Of a stretch of 64,000 bases of DNA, positions 35,511 through 45,403 are shown in pieces. The first letter of the stretch is position 1, and each line of letters starts with the position of its first letter. Source of the stretch: Symplocastrum torsivum CPER-KK1. Lineage in GTDB: Bacteria; Cyanobacteriota; Cyanobacteriia; Cyanobacteriales; Coleofasciculaceae. The notes beneath the pieces are model-generated. The model saw only the letters and a program-made list of their open reading frames with translations. It did not search any database and had not been told where the DNA came from. The stretch lies in assembly GCA_019358875.1 (NCBI GenBank), contig JAHHIF010000014.1, forward strand, positions 1 through 64,000, in the 5' to 3' direction. Both the position numbers and the translations under genes were made by a program.

Positions 35511-37274
35511 GTGCTGTATCTAGCGGAAGTACAAAAGCAGAAAGGTGGAGTTTTTGGTGGCGGGAAAGCCGAACTCAAACTGCTGGCTTGTCAGCGGAGT
35601 GACCAGAGTTGGAGTGCTGTGACAGGGGACGAAGTAATTCCTGCTGACGAAGCCAACAACATGAACAGTGGCACTCTGGTAATTGTCAACCTGGGAGGAA
35701 ATCGACAACTCCAGGGAGAAATTGAGCCAGCAGGGGGACGGTTGGTGACGATGCTGCAAAATTTCTCGCGTTTGCTGGAAAAATCAAAGAACCAGGAAGA
35801 AGAAATTGAACAGTGGAAGCAGTCTCTAACTTATCAAAGTCAAGAGCTTAATCGTCGTGAGATGGAGATGGAATCCCGGCTTGAACAGATGCAAGCGATG
35901 GAGGAAGACTTTGAGCGGCTAGAGCAACAACGAAGAGAACTAGAGAGTGCTAATGAGGAAACATCAAGATTCAGAGAAGAGTTTGAGCGCAGCCGCCAGG
36001 AGTTAGAGGGAGCATGGGAACATCTGCGGGGTGAGCAGCGACGCTTGGAGGAGCAACAAGCAGAGGTGCAGTATTCTGCTGGCTTAGATGAGAACCAAGC
36101 TAGTGCGATTCAGGAATCGTTAGAGCGTCTCTCAGGAGCCGTTGCTCCTACAGAGTCAGTGCGGGAACAACTAAATCTTGCCTTTGAAGTGGTTAACAAT
36201 CAGCAGTCAATGCTGGATACTTACTGGCAGCAGTTGGAGCAGCAACAAGCTGAAGCCTTTGGGCTACAGGCTGAGGTTGACCGCAAGGGCGAGGAAATCC
36301 AAAATCGCAAGCGGGAGTTGCACGAAGCTCAGACCTCTCTTGAGCAAGCCAATGGAGAGTTGAAGGTGCAGCGGAATGCGCTCCAGATCAAGCAAGAAGC
36401 AGCGCATATGCTGAGGCTCCAGCTACAGACCCAAAATGATTTACACCAGGAGCTTACTCGATTAGCAACAAGTTCGGCTGATGTCAAGATTAGCCAGAAG
36501 ATTGATCTTGAAGCTCTGGAAATGATGCCTCTGGGTCAACTTTCAGACATTGTACAGGGCTTGCAGCAGGATTTGGACAAGGTCAAGCGCTTTGTTAACG
36601 ACCAGGAGGAAGAACTCACATTCCAGCGCCAATCGGTTGAAGAAGTGCAAGATAAGATGGGCGGTGCCAGCGAGTATGATCGCATGACGCTGGAAACGGA
36701 GCTTGCGGAAGAGCAAGACCGCTATCAGATGCTTGATGAATCGCTGGTAGGTTCACGCCGTAACTTACGAGAGAGAGAAGAGATTCTGAATCAGCACATG
36801 CGGGTGTTGCGGCGTCGCCAAGGTGTGGCTGAAAGTAATAGCCCAGATAACCAGAAAATTGACTTAGGGCCAGTTTTAAGCCAGCTAGAGGCACAAAGGC
36901 AACAACAGGAAGAGGAACTGCGAAAACTGGAAAGTCAGATCGAGCAGATGCGGATTACTATCAGCCAAGCTGAAGGAATGATTCGTCATCAATCTGGCGA
37001 ACAGGAGTCAACATTGGCTCAGCTAGAAAGTTTGGAGCAGGACTGGCAGTTAATAAAGGAATCGGCGGCTCAACTGTTTGGTCGGGTGAGTCTTTATCAG
37101 GAGACACTACAACCGAGGCAGGATGGTCTTAATGAAATCCGGCAGAGGTTAGAAGCGATCGCAGACGCTCTCAATCAAATTCAGGAAACAGGTGACTATC
37201 AACTTCAAGCGATCGCCCAAATGCGGCAAACCATCAATAGTTTGTTACTCTCACCTGAGTTTGCAGCGTCTTGA
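35511..37274 (+). CDS. hmpF: Pilus motility taxis protein HmpF
   Basis: 587 residues from GTG 35511, chosen because AGAGGA (35497-35502) is well spaced; the TTG at 35478 would add 11 residues of unlike composition. The N-terminal 75 residues (LYLAEVQKQKGGVFGGGKAELKLLAC) are the conserved HmpF head; about 85-560 is nearly continuous coiled coil, rich in Gln and Glu. HmpF sits at junctional pores with type IV pili and is needed for gliding and phototaxis in filamentous cyanobacteria. Divergent from pilG. Confidence 0.9.
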   Translation: MLYLAEVQKQKGGVFGGGKAELKLLACQRSDQSWSAVTGDEVIPADEANNMNSGTLVIVNLGGNRQLQGEIEPAGGRLVTMLQNFSRLLEKSKNQEEEIEQWKQSLTYQSQELNRREMEMESRLEQMQAMEEDFERLEQQRRELESANEETSRFREEFERSRQELEGAWEHLRGEQRRLEEQQAEVQYSAGLDENQASAIQESLERLSGAVAPTESVREQLNLAFEVVNNQQSMLDTYWQQLEQQQAEAFGLQAEVDRKGEEIQNRKRELHEAQTSLEQANGELKVQRNALQIKQEAAHMLRLQLQTQNDLHQELTRLATSSADVKISQKIDLEALEMMPLGQLSDIVQGLQQDLDKVKRFVNDQEEELTFQRQSVEEVQDKMGGASEYDRMTLETELAEEQDRYQMLDESLVGSRRNLREREEILNQHMRVLRRRQGVAESNSPDNQKIDLGPVLSQLEAQRQQQEEELRKLESQIEQMRITISQAEGMIRHQSGEQESTLAQLESLEQDWQLIKESAAQLFGRVSLYQETLQPRQDGLNEIRQRLEAIADALNQIQETGDYQLQAIAQMRQTINSLLLSPEFAAS

Positions 37275-37312
37275 TTAGTGGTTGGTTGTTGGTTATTGGT
37301 TGTTTGTTGGAG
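37274..37312. repeat. Heptamer-type repeat behind hmpF
   Basis: AGTGGTTGGTTGTTGGTTAT and following units, a GGTTGTT-type 7-bp repeat directly after the hmpF stop, between converging genes. Confidence 0.65.
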
Positions 37313-37344
37313 AGTTGGCGAGTAATGCTCAAATACTCTCTAAG

Positions 37345-38382
37345 CTACTTTTGAGATTGCTCAAAGGTAATCCAGTTGTCTTCTACAACGCCTGTTGCAC
37401 CTGTAGGAAACGACGAGGTGCGAGAACGGTTTGGGGCGGTGATTAAAGCGGTCATTTCTTCGATTTGCTCAAAGGTGGGAGCCGCCTGTTGGACGAGAGT
37501 GAGAAACTGCCGGATAACACGACGTTGTAGGGCAAGGGAGGCATGACGCAAGACTAGGCGGTTTAACCGAGGGGGAGTACAGCCATTGTCTACTCCTCCT
37601 GGTTTAGTGACTTGTTCTTCCCCGTCAACAGCTATCATCGCTTGCTCTCTTAGCTGATGGGCGGCAGTTTCGAGATATTCAACATCCGCTCGGAGCAGTT
37701 CAGCGGTTTGGGCTAAAGCTGTTTCAACCTGTGGATTGAAGTGGGTTTGTAAATAGGGCAGTAGCTCTTGCCGAATGCGCGTCCGAGCAAATTTCAGGTC
37801 TTGATTGTAGGCATCTTCCCAAATTGGTAGATGCTGCTGTTGGCAGAACTGGAATGTCTGTGTGCGGGTGATTTCCAAAAGGGGACGTACTAGCTGTAGT
37901 CCTTCAGCAAGTGGACGTTTCCAAGTCAGGGATTGTAAGCCATCCGCACCTGCACCACGGATTAGATTGTAGAGGACAGTTTCTGCGCGATCGCTTTTTG
38001 TGTGACCTGTAACAACGTTCTGGTAGCCGTGAGCTTGAGCAACCTCAATTAGGGCTTGATAGCGCCACCGCCGTGCTGCTGCCTCGCTTGTAGTCACCTC
38101 TGAAGCGGTTTGGAGATAAAAGGGAAGCACCCAAGTGTCAGCAACGTGCTGAACATGAGCAGCAATTCCGTCATCGGCTAGCCAACGGTGATCACAATGG
38201 GCGATCGCAATTTCCCATCCCCATTTCGGTTGCAAATCCAGCAGCAGCTTCATTAGGCACAGAGAATCTTGTCCCCCGGATACCGCCACTAAAACCGGCT
38301 GGTGCTGCGGCAGCAGTTGCCGTTGCCGCAGCGTTTGATGTAACTGGGCATGGAGAGGTGTCCAGTTGGGACGATTAGACAT
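37345..38382 (-). CDS. tilS: tRNA(Ile)-lysidine synthase
   Basis: 345 residues from ATG 38382 (MSNRPNWTPLHAQL); the frame is open 23 codons further but that extension is unlike the family. The PP-loop SGGQDS (VLVAVSGGQDSLCLMKLL) is near the N-terminus, with the conserved VTGHTKSDRAET. It adds lysine to C34 of tRNA-Ile2 so that it reads AUA. It is the short cyanobacterial form without a long C-terminal domain. Confidence 0.93.
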   Translation of the reverse strand: MSNRPNWTPLHAQLHQTLRQRQLLPQHQPVLVAVSGGQDSLCLMKLLLDLQPKWGWEIAIAHCDHRWLADDGIAAHVQHVADTWVLPFYLQTASEVTTSEAAARRWRYQALIEVAQAHGYQNVVTGHTKSDRAETVLYNLIRGAGADGLQSLTWKRPLAEGLQLVRPLLEITRTQTFQFCQQQHLPIWEDAYNQDLKFARTRIRQELLPYLQTHFNPQVETALAQTAELLRADVEYLETAAHQLREQAMIAVDGEEQVTKPGGVDNGCTPPRLNRLVLRHASLALQRRVIRQFLTLVQQAAPTFEQIEEMTALITAPNRSRTSSFPTGATGVVEDNWITFEQSQK

Positions 38383-38537
38383 TGTTGAACAAGAAGCGAC
38401 TAATTGATAGGGGGGGGAGAATGGTCTGAAAGTCAAGACTTTGCAAAGCATCCGCCATATCTAGAACCTGTGCGTAAGTCCTGCTCCTGAACTTCTGCGT
38501 TCTTCTTGTTCAATATGCCATTTAAATGCACATCAGC

Positions 38538-39674
38538 TTACTGATTGTTCTGCCAACTCGCCTGATTCATGTCTTGCCAAACATCATCCAGTAATGAATC
38601 AGTTCCGTTGTCGTCTGACTCATTGCTCAAGGAAAAGTCACCGAACTCAAACTCATCATCACTACCAGCAGAGGTTTCACCAAAATCTAGGTCATCTAGG
38701 TCATTATTGCTGTTTACAGAGAATTCAGCAGTGCTAGCAGAGGTTTCACCAAAGTCTAGGTCATCTAGGTCATTGTTGCTATTTACAGGCATTTCGCCAA
38801 AATCAATGTCATCGTCGCCTAGATCCATTGCTCCCAAATCTAGCAACTCGTCGTCACTTGCCACGGGTGGCTCGACAAGCTCCAACTCTTGCTCAATACT
38901 CTCAGATATCTCTCCTAGGTCAAACTCGTCGTCTAGGCTAGTGGACATCTGGGCAATAGCAAGTTCGTCTTCAGGGCTGAACGTTGAGACTTCTATTACC
39001 GTCTCGGAATAAGTGACGCTCGGAGCTTCATCACCTGTATCTGGTATCTCTAGGTCAAACTCAGGCTCCATGCTTGTTGGTGGGGCGACTTGGTCTAGCT
39101 CCTCCATAACAAGCTCCTCCATAACAAGTGGAGATTCTTCTATATCCAGTTCTAGGTCATCCATCGTGTTGACAGGTGGCATTACCAGGATGACCTCCTC
39201 TTGCACGATTAGGGGAGGTGCCACTTCCAGATCTAGTTCAGCCACTGGACTAGGATCGGGCGGTGTCAGGTTTAGCCCTTCTTCCATAGTGAAGGCAGGC
39301 TCTCCCAGATCGACTCCCAAGTCTAGGTCATCCTCGCTATCTACTGGTGCTGCTGTAGATGACTCATAGTCAAGGTTTGCTGAGATATCTTGCTGGTCAT
39401 CCTCAAAGTCTTGTGGGCAAAATTCAAGGTTGATTCTTACCTTGCCTTTTTGCCAGCCGTTTGCCGTAAACCTTAAGACTTCGCAGGGAATACCATCTTC
39501 ACTAAACCAGGCATTTTTTTGTTCACTCCAGCCACTGATGCCATATTCAAGCTGCATCCTGATGGCTTCTGAAATTTCGCCAACTCTGAACGTGCGGTGC
39601 CCAATCAAAAATTGAGCCGATTCATCAACGGATAGAACTTCGCCAGTAACAAGTGGCTCGAATCGATTATCCAC
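38538..39674 (-). CDS. KGK-domain protein with acidic repeat tail
   Basis: 378 residues. The N-terminal 100 residues (FLIGHRTFRVGEISEAI, NGWQKGKVRINLEFCPQ) are the cyanobacterial KGK domain, whose role is unknown. The rest is very acidic (Asp/Glu with Leu, Pro, Ser) and probably disordered. It includes a direct duplication of a 23-residue unit (NNDLDDLDFGETSA) encoded by a 69-bp tandem repeat. No catalytic motif. Such acidic tails often serve as interaction or calcium-binding segments; nothing firmer can be said. Confidence 0.8.
   Translation of the reverse strand: MDNRFEPLVTGEVLSVDESAQFLIGHRTFRVGEISEAIRMQLEYGISGWSEQKNAWFSEDGIPCEVLRFTANGWQKGKVRINLEFCPQDFEDDQQDISANLDYESSTAAPVDSEDDLDLGVDLGEPAFTMEEGLNLTPPDPSPVAELDLEVAPPLIVQEEVILVMPPVNTMDDLELDIEESPLVMEELVMEELDQVAPPTSMEPEFDLEIPDTGDEAPSVTYSETVIEVSTFSPEDELAIAQMSTSLDDEFDLGEISESIEQELELVEPPVASDDELLDLGAMDLGDDDIDFGEMPVNSNNDLDDLDFGETSASTAEFSVNSNNDLDDLDFGETSAGSDDEFEFGDFSLSNESDDNGTDSLLDDVWQDMNQASWQNNQ
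38667..38804 (-). repeat. 69-bp tandem duplication in the KGK-protein gene
   Basis: Two copies start at 38667 and 38736 (AGCAGAGGTTTCACCAAA and onward), differing at a few bases. Unit length is a multiple of three, so the frame is kept. Confidence 0.75.
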
Positions 39675-39793
39675 GCCGATTTTCCCCGAATAACTTTATC
39701 TGTTTTTTTTTGCAAGTCGTAGTCAGTTTGGGTTAACAGCTGGCATCTGTAGGCAAATGTGCTTTCGATTCGCTGTCCAGAGGACGTAAACGC

Positions 39794-40870
39794 TTAGAAG
39801 AACCAGCCGTAGGAATGTAATCCTTTACCCAGCAGATTCACACCAAGATAGCAAATCCAGACGACTACAAACCCTGTTGCTGCTAAAATTGCTGGTCGCC
39901 TTCCTTGCCAGCCACGGGTAATACGGGCGTGAAGGTAGGCAGCAAAAACCAGCCAAGTAATCAATGCCCAAGTTTCTTTTGGGTCCCAACTCCAGTAGGA
40001 ACCCCAAGCCTCATTTGCCCAAACAGCACCTGCAATAATCCCGATTGTAAGCAGGGGAAATCCCAGTCCAATAACGCGATAGCTAATATTGTCGAGAGTA
40101 TCAGCAAGGCTGAGGCGTTGTGGAGAGAGAATTGGTATCGCTCCTAATACAGATGAGGCAGGAGTCGTAACGAGGTTCAGAACGGCTATATTTCCAGCAC
40201 CGTTGTTCTGGGCAACACTTCCAATAGCTGTGGACGTATTAGAAGTGGGTTGTGGCTGAGGTTTTTGGTTATCGCCGTTGCGTTGCAGTCGGTAGTAGGG
40301 CTGAGCCGTGGCATCATCTTTGCTACGATATCCACCCGTGCCAACGGAACTACCACGTAGCTCGATATTTTGTCCACGAGTGACGACTAAAAAAGCGATC
40401 GCCAAAAGTGAACCTACCATCAGCGCGGCATAACTGAGCATCATGACACTGACGTGCATCATCAACCAGTTGGACTTCAACGCGGGTACCAAAGGTTCTG
40501 AGTGCTGCATTTCTGATGGCAGCGTCAACGCGGCAAACGCTGTAATCGCCATAGCAACAGGAGCTGTTGCAACACCTACTAAGCGACTACGGCTCATGTT
40601 TTCGGCGATGAGATGAACGGTTGTAATCCCCCAGGTAAGGAAAAAGAGGGATTCATAGAGGTTACTCAAGGGAAAGTACCCTGCCTCTAGCCATCTTGCT
40701 CCGAGCAAAGCGGCAATACACAGATTTGCGATCGCCATGCCCGCTGTTGATAATGCTGATAGATAAGGAATGCTCCCAAAAGCCGCTCCTACCCAGTACA
40801 TCAACATTGTCACGAAGAGGACGAAGAAGGAAATATTGTCCAATCCGTTCTGGAGTGCAACCAGATCCAT
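39794..40870 (-). CDS. ccsA: Cytochrome c biogenesis protein CcsA (CcsB-type annotation)
   Basis: 358 residues with about eight membrane helices. The tryptophan-rich haem-handling motif is [18 protein letters not shown] (about 295-312), with conserved histidines in [15 protein letters not shown] and LHARI. It delivers haem to apocytochrome c on the lumenal or periplasmic side with Ccs1. A Ser/Gly/Asn-rich loop (about 165-225) before the WWD part is longer than in chloroplast CcsA and poorly conserved. The partner Ccs1 gene is not in this window. Confidence 0.9.
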   Translation of the reverse strand: MDLVALQNGLDNISFFVLFVTMLMYWVGAAFGSIPYLSALSTAGMAIANLCIAALLGARWLEAGYFPLSNLYESLFFLTWGITTVHLIAENMSRSRLVGVATAPVAMAITAFAALTLPSEMQHSEPLVPALKSNWLMMHVSVMMLSYAALMVGSLLAIAFLVVTRGQNIELRGSSVGTGGYRSKDDATAQPYYRLQRNGDNQKPQPQPTSNTSTAIGSVAQNNGAGNIAVLNLVTTPASSVLGAIPILSPQRLSLADTLDNISYRVIGLGFPLLTIGIIAGAVWANEAWGSYWSWDPKETWALITWLVFAAYLHARITRGWQGRRPAILAATGFVVVWICYLGVNLLGKGLHSYGWFF

Positions 40871-40927
40871 AAAGTATTCCCTCTAACCAATTATTTAAGT
40901 CTAAATTCTTGCAGCGCTAATCTTATC

Positions 40928-42913
40928 CTATCGGTTCCGGTTACGCTCAAGCTCAATTGAAGAAGAGGCTGAAGGAGTAGGTGATGCTGAAGGAGTAGGT
41001 GATGCCGAAGGAGTAGGTGATGCCGAAGGAGTAGGTGATGCCGTGGGAGCAGGTGATGCCGAAGGAGTAGGTGATGCCGTGGGAGTAGGTGATGCCGTGG
41101 GAGTAGGTGATGCCGTGGGAGTAGGTGATGCTGTGGGAGTAGGTGATGTCGTGGGAGTAGGTGATGTCGTGGGAGTAGGCGATGTCGTGGGAGTAGAGGG
41201 CGTTGGTTTAGTGGCTTTTTGTAACTGAACGAACAGATTAAAGCGGTTGCTGCGTTCATCGCTAATGGCGGTGGTGACACCGATAGCACGAACTGCCTTC
41301 GCTAGCCGTTTCTGATCTGGAGAAAGCAGTTGTGGCAGATTCAGATTACTGCTGTTGATTGTGTCTTCAACATCTAGGAAAAACTGACCATTACTGGGAT
41401 TAGGCTTGGTGGGCACTGATTCTTGGAACAGAGGGTTTTGGATTAATGTGGCTTGGGGTTGGGGAACAATCGCATTAACAATCGGTGCTCCTAGGGTGAG
41501 GAAAAGCACGTTACCCTCTAACCAACCGTGAGTAGCACTTACTCCTCCCAATGGGGATGCCCAGCTAACAAGAGGTTGACGCCCTAGTTTAGTTTCCTCG
41601 ACGATGAACTGATAGCGAGTCGCCATCACTTCGTCGAGCTGCTTGAGGGATTTTTCCGCGAGTTTGCGATCGCTAGCCTGGATCATGAAGACTACACCTG
41701 CGCCTAACTGGGTAGACTGCTGGTTTTCTGGAAGCGCTAAAGCATTTCGAGAGGCAGGAATGAGAGCTATTGAAAACTCGCCTCCCATCCACGGTAGTAA
41801 ATCTTTCTCTAAATCTAAACCTAAAGTCGCTTGCAAACCCGCAGTGATATTGACAGGTGGAATTGGGGTTAGAGGATTCGATTCAGCTCCTTGGGCATAA
41901 TCCTGCCAGAACTGCGCTAAGTTGCCCCCAGAGAGCATGAACCACGTCTCCTCTGGCAAACGTCTAGGTAAGCGGCTAGTGTTGTTTTGAACAGCATTTT
42001 TTTGAGAGCTGTTGGGCTTGAGCCAAGAAATGCCTTGAAAGTGCATTCCTTCTCGCTCTAATGTTACCGTTGCCGCAATTCCCTGCCATTGTTGATTAGC
42101 TGCAAGATTTTCATTTTGCGATCGCAAAGCGCCATTGGGGAGTCCTGCTCGTGTTGAATTAGCAGCCGCGATCGCTGAAAACGTCGGTATATTCAAATAC
42201 AGTTGAGCAAAAGGCTCACTTGCCCCAATCTTACTCAATTCCTTGATATACCCAGGTGTTGCTGCAACCGATGCTGCCCCCTTGTAAGTTTCAATCACAC
42301 GCTCCGTTGTTTTGGGATTGTTTGTAACAACCAAGAAGCGTCCTAGCACAGTCGTTGATAATCCGCGAACATTGCTCTTTTGGGTTTCTCGAATCCGAAT
42401 ACCCTTATAACTTCGTTCAATAAACGACTTGGCTTTCTGGGAGTTAGCTTTTTCTAGCAACTCTTTCGCTTGAGCTGGGTTCTCAATTGGCAGCACAATG
42501 ATGTCCGGCAGCAATGAACGCCCACTTGGAGGTGCCTGTTCTGTGTCTGTTGGTAGTGCAACAGATGAAGACGATAGATAGGCAATCATCGCCGTTTCGC
42601 CCAACCACGGCTGGATATCTTTCTCATAGTTGTAGCCGTTGCTGGTTAAAAGATCGTTCCGTAGCTGGGTAAGTTGTTTTTCCAGCGCTGCTTTAGTTTC
42701 CGCTGTTCCGTACTCGCTCAATTGCTCCCATTGTTCAGAATCCGTAGAGATTGATGCTGTTAACAAGGCATCTTGAGGAATGAGTTGGGCAGGGGCATTC
42801 ACTTGAGAAAGATTCCGCTGCACCAGTAGCCAGTAAGCGGTTGCTCCCCCGCCAATTAGTAAGATAGTCGCTCCTAGAGTTAGCAGCAGGAACGGTTTAT
42901 TTTTTTTGAGCAT
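40928..42913 (-). CDS. DUF3352-domain protein with Pro-Thr-Ser repeat tail
   Basis: 661 residues. An N-terminal hydrophobic anchor (8-30, [22 protein letters not shown]) precedes a large DUF3352 domain (about 35-560; [33 protein letters not shown]). The final 90 residues are tandem (S-P-T-P-T-A/T) units ending [10 protein letters not shown]. It is probably anchored in the plasma membrane with most of the protein outside. Function unknown. The tail resembles cell-wall-spanning or glycosylated linkers. Confidence 0.85.
   Translation of the reverse strand: MLKKNKPFLLLTLGATILLIGGGATAYWLLVQRNLSQVNAPAQLIPQDALLTASISTDSEQWEQLSEYGTAETKAALEKQLTQLRNDLLTSNGYNYEKDIQPWLGETAMIAYLSSSSVALPTDTEQAPPSGRSLLPDIIVLPIENPAQAKELLEKANSQKAKSFIERSYKGIRIRETQKSNVRGLSTTVLGRFLVVTNNPKTTERVIETYKGAASVAATPGYIKELSKIGASEPFAQLYLNIPTFSAIAAANSTRAGLPNGALRSQNENLAANQQWQGIAATVTLEREGMHFQGISWLKPNSSQKNAVQNNTSRLPRRLPEETWFMLSGGNLAQFWQDYAQGAESNPLTPIPPVNITAGLQATLGLDLEKDLLPWMGGEFSIALIPASRNALALPENQQSTQLGAGVVFMIQASDRKLAEKSLKQLDEVMATRYQFIVEETKLGRQPLVSWASPLGGVSATHGWLEGNVLFLTLGAPIVNAIVPQPQATLIQNPLFQESVPTKPNPSNGQFFLDVEDTINSSNLNLPQLLSPDQKRLAKAVRAIGVTTAISDERSNRFNLFVQLQKATKPTPSTPTTSPTPTTSPTPTTSPTPTASPTPTASPTPTASPTPTASPTPSASPAPTASPTPSASPTPSASPTPSASPTPSASSSIELERNRNR
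40964..41205 (-). repeat. 18-bp minisatellite in the DUF3352 gene
   Basis: About 13 copies of an 18-bp unit of type GAAGGAGTAGGTGATGCC, with variants (GTGGGAGTAGGTGATGTC), reading SPTPTA in the gene's frame. The unit is a multiple of three, so copy number can change without frameshift. Confidence 0.9.
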
Positions 42914-42975
42914 AAACTTTAGTTTGTCTGTTGTCCGTTTTAGGAAGATTCAGTAGTTTCCCTATTCCCCAACTC

Positions 42976-44142
42976 TTAGCCACTTACCATCACTGTGAGC
43001 TTAGGTGTTGATAGATGTCGATACAGTGTATCTCGCTGCTGGTAAGGACGCCCTAGAGAGCTAATTGCTTCCTGCAACGTTTCCACTTCCATGCAAGTAC
43101 CACCCTGCGCTCCTGCCATTGAGGTGATATGCTCTTCCATCAACGTGCCACCAATATCGTTACAGCCCCATCTCAGGGCTTCTGTAGCACCAGTAAGACC
43201 AAGTTTTACCCAACTCGGTTGATGATTGGGAATCCAGTTGCCAAGGAAGATTCGGGCGACGGCGGTGAGTAATAGTGCGTCTTTGAGATCGGGTTGGTCA
43301 CGTCCAACACGGCGGCGCAAGGGTTTCGGGGCTTCTTGTCCAACAAAGGGTAAGAGGATAAATTCAGTAATGAAGCTTGGGTAACCTCGATCGCGGGCAG
43401 TTTGTTGAAGCGATCGCAATTTCTCCAAATGCCCCATCTGCTGTTCTGGCGTTTCAATATGACCAGAAAGCATCGTACTCGTAGTAGGCATCCCCAAGCG
43501 ATGCGCTGTTCCCACAATCTCTAACCAAGTGGCTGTATTCGTCTTTTCGGGACAGAGAATGCGCCGCACCTGATCATCCAAAACTTCCGCCGCTGTTCCT
43601 GGCATTGAGCCAACACCCGCCTCTTGGAGGGCAGCAATCACTGCGGCATAGCTAATCCCGTCATTCTCAGCAATAAACTGCACTTCTTGCGGCGAGAAAG
43701 CGTGTAGATGCAGTTGCCCAAACTCATCTTTTATCGTTCTCACCAATCGTTGGTAATAAGGCAAGAATGCGCCGTTGATTTTTGCTTCCGGGTTCAGCCC
43801 TCCCTGCATACAGATTTCCGTCGCACCCCGCCGCACCGCATCAGTTGTCTTCTCCTGGATTTGCCCCCAGTCGAGCCAATAGGCTCCATCTTCCCCGGCA
43901 TCACGACGAAATGCACAGAAACTACAGTGCTGTTCACAGATATTCGAGAAATTAATATTGCGGTTAATTACATACGTCACAACATCGCCAGCTTGTCGGT
44001 GGCGCAGTTGGTCAGCCGTTTCCTGAATCGCTGCGAGGAGGGTCTGTTCGGTTTGATGAAGAAGTACAACACCCTCTTCTGGGGATATGTCTTCACCAGT
44101 CAAGGCACGGTTAAGAATGGCATCAACAGTTTGAGTAATCAC
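42976..44142 (-). CDS. cofH: FO synthase subunit CofH (radical SAM)
   Basis: 388 residues from GTG 44142. The radical-SAM cluster motif is CEQHCSFC (Cys69, Cys73, Cys76), followed by [10 protein letters not shown] and [10 protein letters not shown]. With CofG it builds 7,8-didemethyl-8-hydroxy-5-deazariboflavin, the antenna pigment of cyanobacterial photolyases and part of F420. CofG is not adjacent. All motifs are intact. Confidence 0.92.
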   Translation of the reverse strand: MITQTVDAILNRALTGEDISPEEGVVLLHQTEQTLLAAIQETADQLRHRQAGDVVTYVINRNINFSNICEQHCSFCAFRRDAGEDGAYWLDWGQIQEKTTDAVRRGATEICMQGGLNPEAKINGAFLPYYQRLVRTIKDEFGQLHLHAFSPQEVQFIAENDGISYAAVIAALQEAGVGSMPGTAAEVLDDQVRRILCPEKTNTATWLEIVGTAHRLGMPTTSTMLSGHIETPEQQMGHLEKLRSLQQTARDRGYPSFITEFILLPFVGQEAPKPLRRRVGRDQPDLKDALLLTAVARIFLGNWIPNHQPSWVKLGLTGATEALRWGCNDIGGTLMEEHITSMAGAQGGTCMEVETLQEAISSLGRPYQQRDTLYRHLSTPKLTVMVSG

Positions 44143-44388
44143 AGGGCATCAGGAAAAACCAGGTTACTCTTTCCAATTTTGGCAGGGAATCCTCAACGTG
44201 AGGCGAAGAAAAAGAAGAGAGCAAGGGCAAGGGAAGCAGAGGCTGGTAATTCTTGTCGTCCAAAAGCTGCGATCGCGAAGCGCTACTGCTTGCCGCAGAT
44301 CGCTCTTTCTCTAACAGACGGGTAGATATTAATACAAATTCTCCTCTATTTCCCTGCCTCTGCTGCTTCCTCCGATTCCCTTCTTCTC

Positions 44389-45084
44389 TCAATCAACATC
44401 CTCCTGCTGTCTTTTTCGCTCCTTTTCCTCTAGAGCTTCCTGAGGAGATTGGCGACGGCGTCGATACCAAGTTGCGCCACCAACCAGCAATCCTGTCAAG
44501 CACAATGCTCCAATTAACGGTAAGAAATCACCAGTTCTCATTGCCTGTAATCCGGAACTTCCTAACATTACGAAAGGCAATACCCCCGGCACTGTACCCA
44601 AAATTGTGCCAAGTAGGTAGTCCCGAAATTGAATGGAGGTTAAACCAGCGGCAAAATTTACTAACCCATAGGGAATAATCGGCAGCAGTCGAATGGCAAA
44701 CATATAGAACAAGCCACCTTGAAGCATTTCAGCATCCATCGCTTGCCAGCGCCCAGCTAGCCTACGGGCAACCAAGTCTCGTCCAACCGTGCGGGTAAAG
44801 CCAAACGCTACTACAGCTGCAATTACTGCTGCAATGCTCGTCCAGAGAGTACCCCACCACGGTCCAAAGATTGCACCACCTGTAAGATTGAGGGCTGTTG
44901 AAGGTAAAACTAATACCGTTGCTGCTGTATAGAGAGCGATGTAGATAATCGGTGCCCAAATTCCGGCTTGATTGAGCCGTGCTTGGAGTTGAGCGGAGTC
45001 AATACCTCCCAGCAGAAATACTGCTAAGCCTGTGACAATAATACAGAACACGGTGAGAAGGAAAATCCCGCTTTTGAAGTTCAA
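44389..45084 (-). CDS. TVP38/TMEM64-family membrane protein
   Basis: 231 residues with five to six hydrophobic helices. The DedA-like core includes VLVLPSTALNLTGGAIFGPWWGTLWTS and the FAIRLLPIIPYGLVNFAAG re-entrant segment. The tail is basic and charged (RRRRQSPQEALEEKERKRQQ). The family may move lipids or ions; the specific role is not known. The gene stands alone, between cofH and the divergent glycosyltransferase. Confidence 0.88.
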   Translation of the reverse strand: MNFKSGIFLLTVFCIIVTGLAVFLLGGIDSAQLQARLNQAGIWAPIIYIALYTAATVLVLPSTALNLTGGAIFGPWWGTLWTSIAAVIAAVVAFGFTRTVGRDLVARRLAGRWQAMDAEMLQGGLFYMFAIRLLPIIPYGLVNFAAGLTSIQFRDYLLGTILGTVPGVLPFVMLGSSGLQAMRTGDFLPLIGALCLTGLLVGGATWYRRRRQSPQEALEEKERKRQQEDVD

Positions 45085-45403
45085 TGCAATACTCCTTCGC
45101 CCTATACGTCTTCGGAAATTAGGTTGTGTTTGTCACAACTTTAAAACAGCCAGCTTGCTTGAGCATTAACTGTTTTTTATTATCACTTCGTTGGCAAGGA
45201 TAGCTTGACCTGCTTTATGCATTTATGATTCAGGTTGGACTGAATACAGGTGTTTAAATATAAATTTCTTGCAAAAATCCCTCTAAGGGAAGAAGCATTT
45301 TTAGACAGGTTTTGGAGTACTGCTGAAAATCCTGGAACTAATGCTTTGCAGGTAAAGGTGTGCATCACTTTCCCGCTCTTTTTAAACCGTAAGACTTGCT
45401 CTA
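45085..45403. other. Intergenic region between divergent TVP38 and glycosyltransferase genes
   Basis: 319 bp, with AT-rich stretches near 45170 and 45255 that may hold promoters. No supported gene or repeat is seen; a minus-strand frame across 45183-45452 runs into the glycosyltransferase gene and is rejected. Confidence 0.4.

Noticed and set aside
40964..41205. Regular repeats resembling a CRISPR array
   Set aside because: Unit is 18 bp without spacers, lies in a coding frame and encodes a Pro-Thr-Ser tail.
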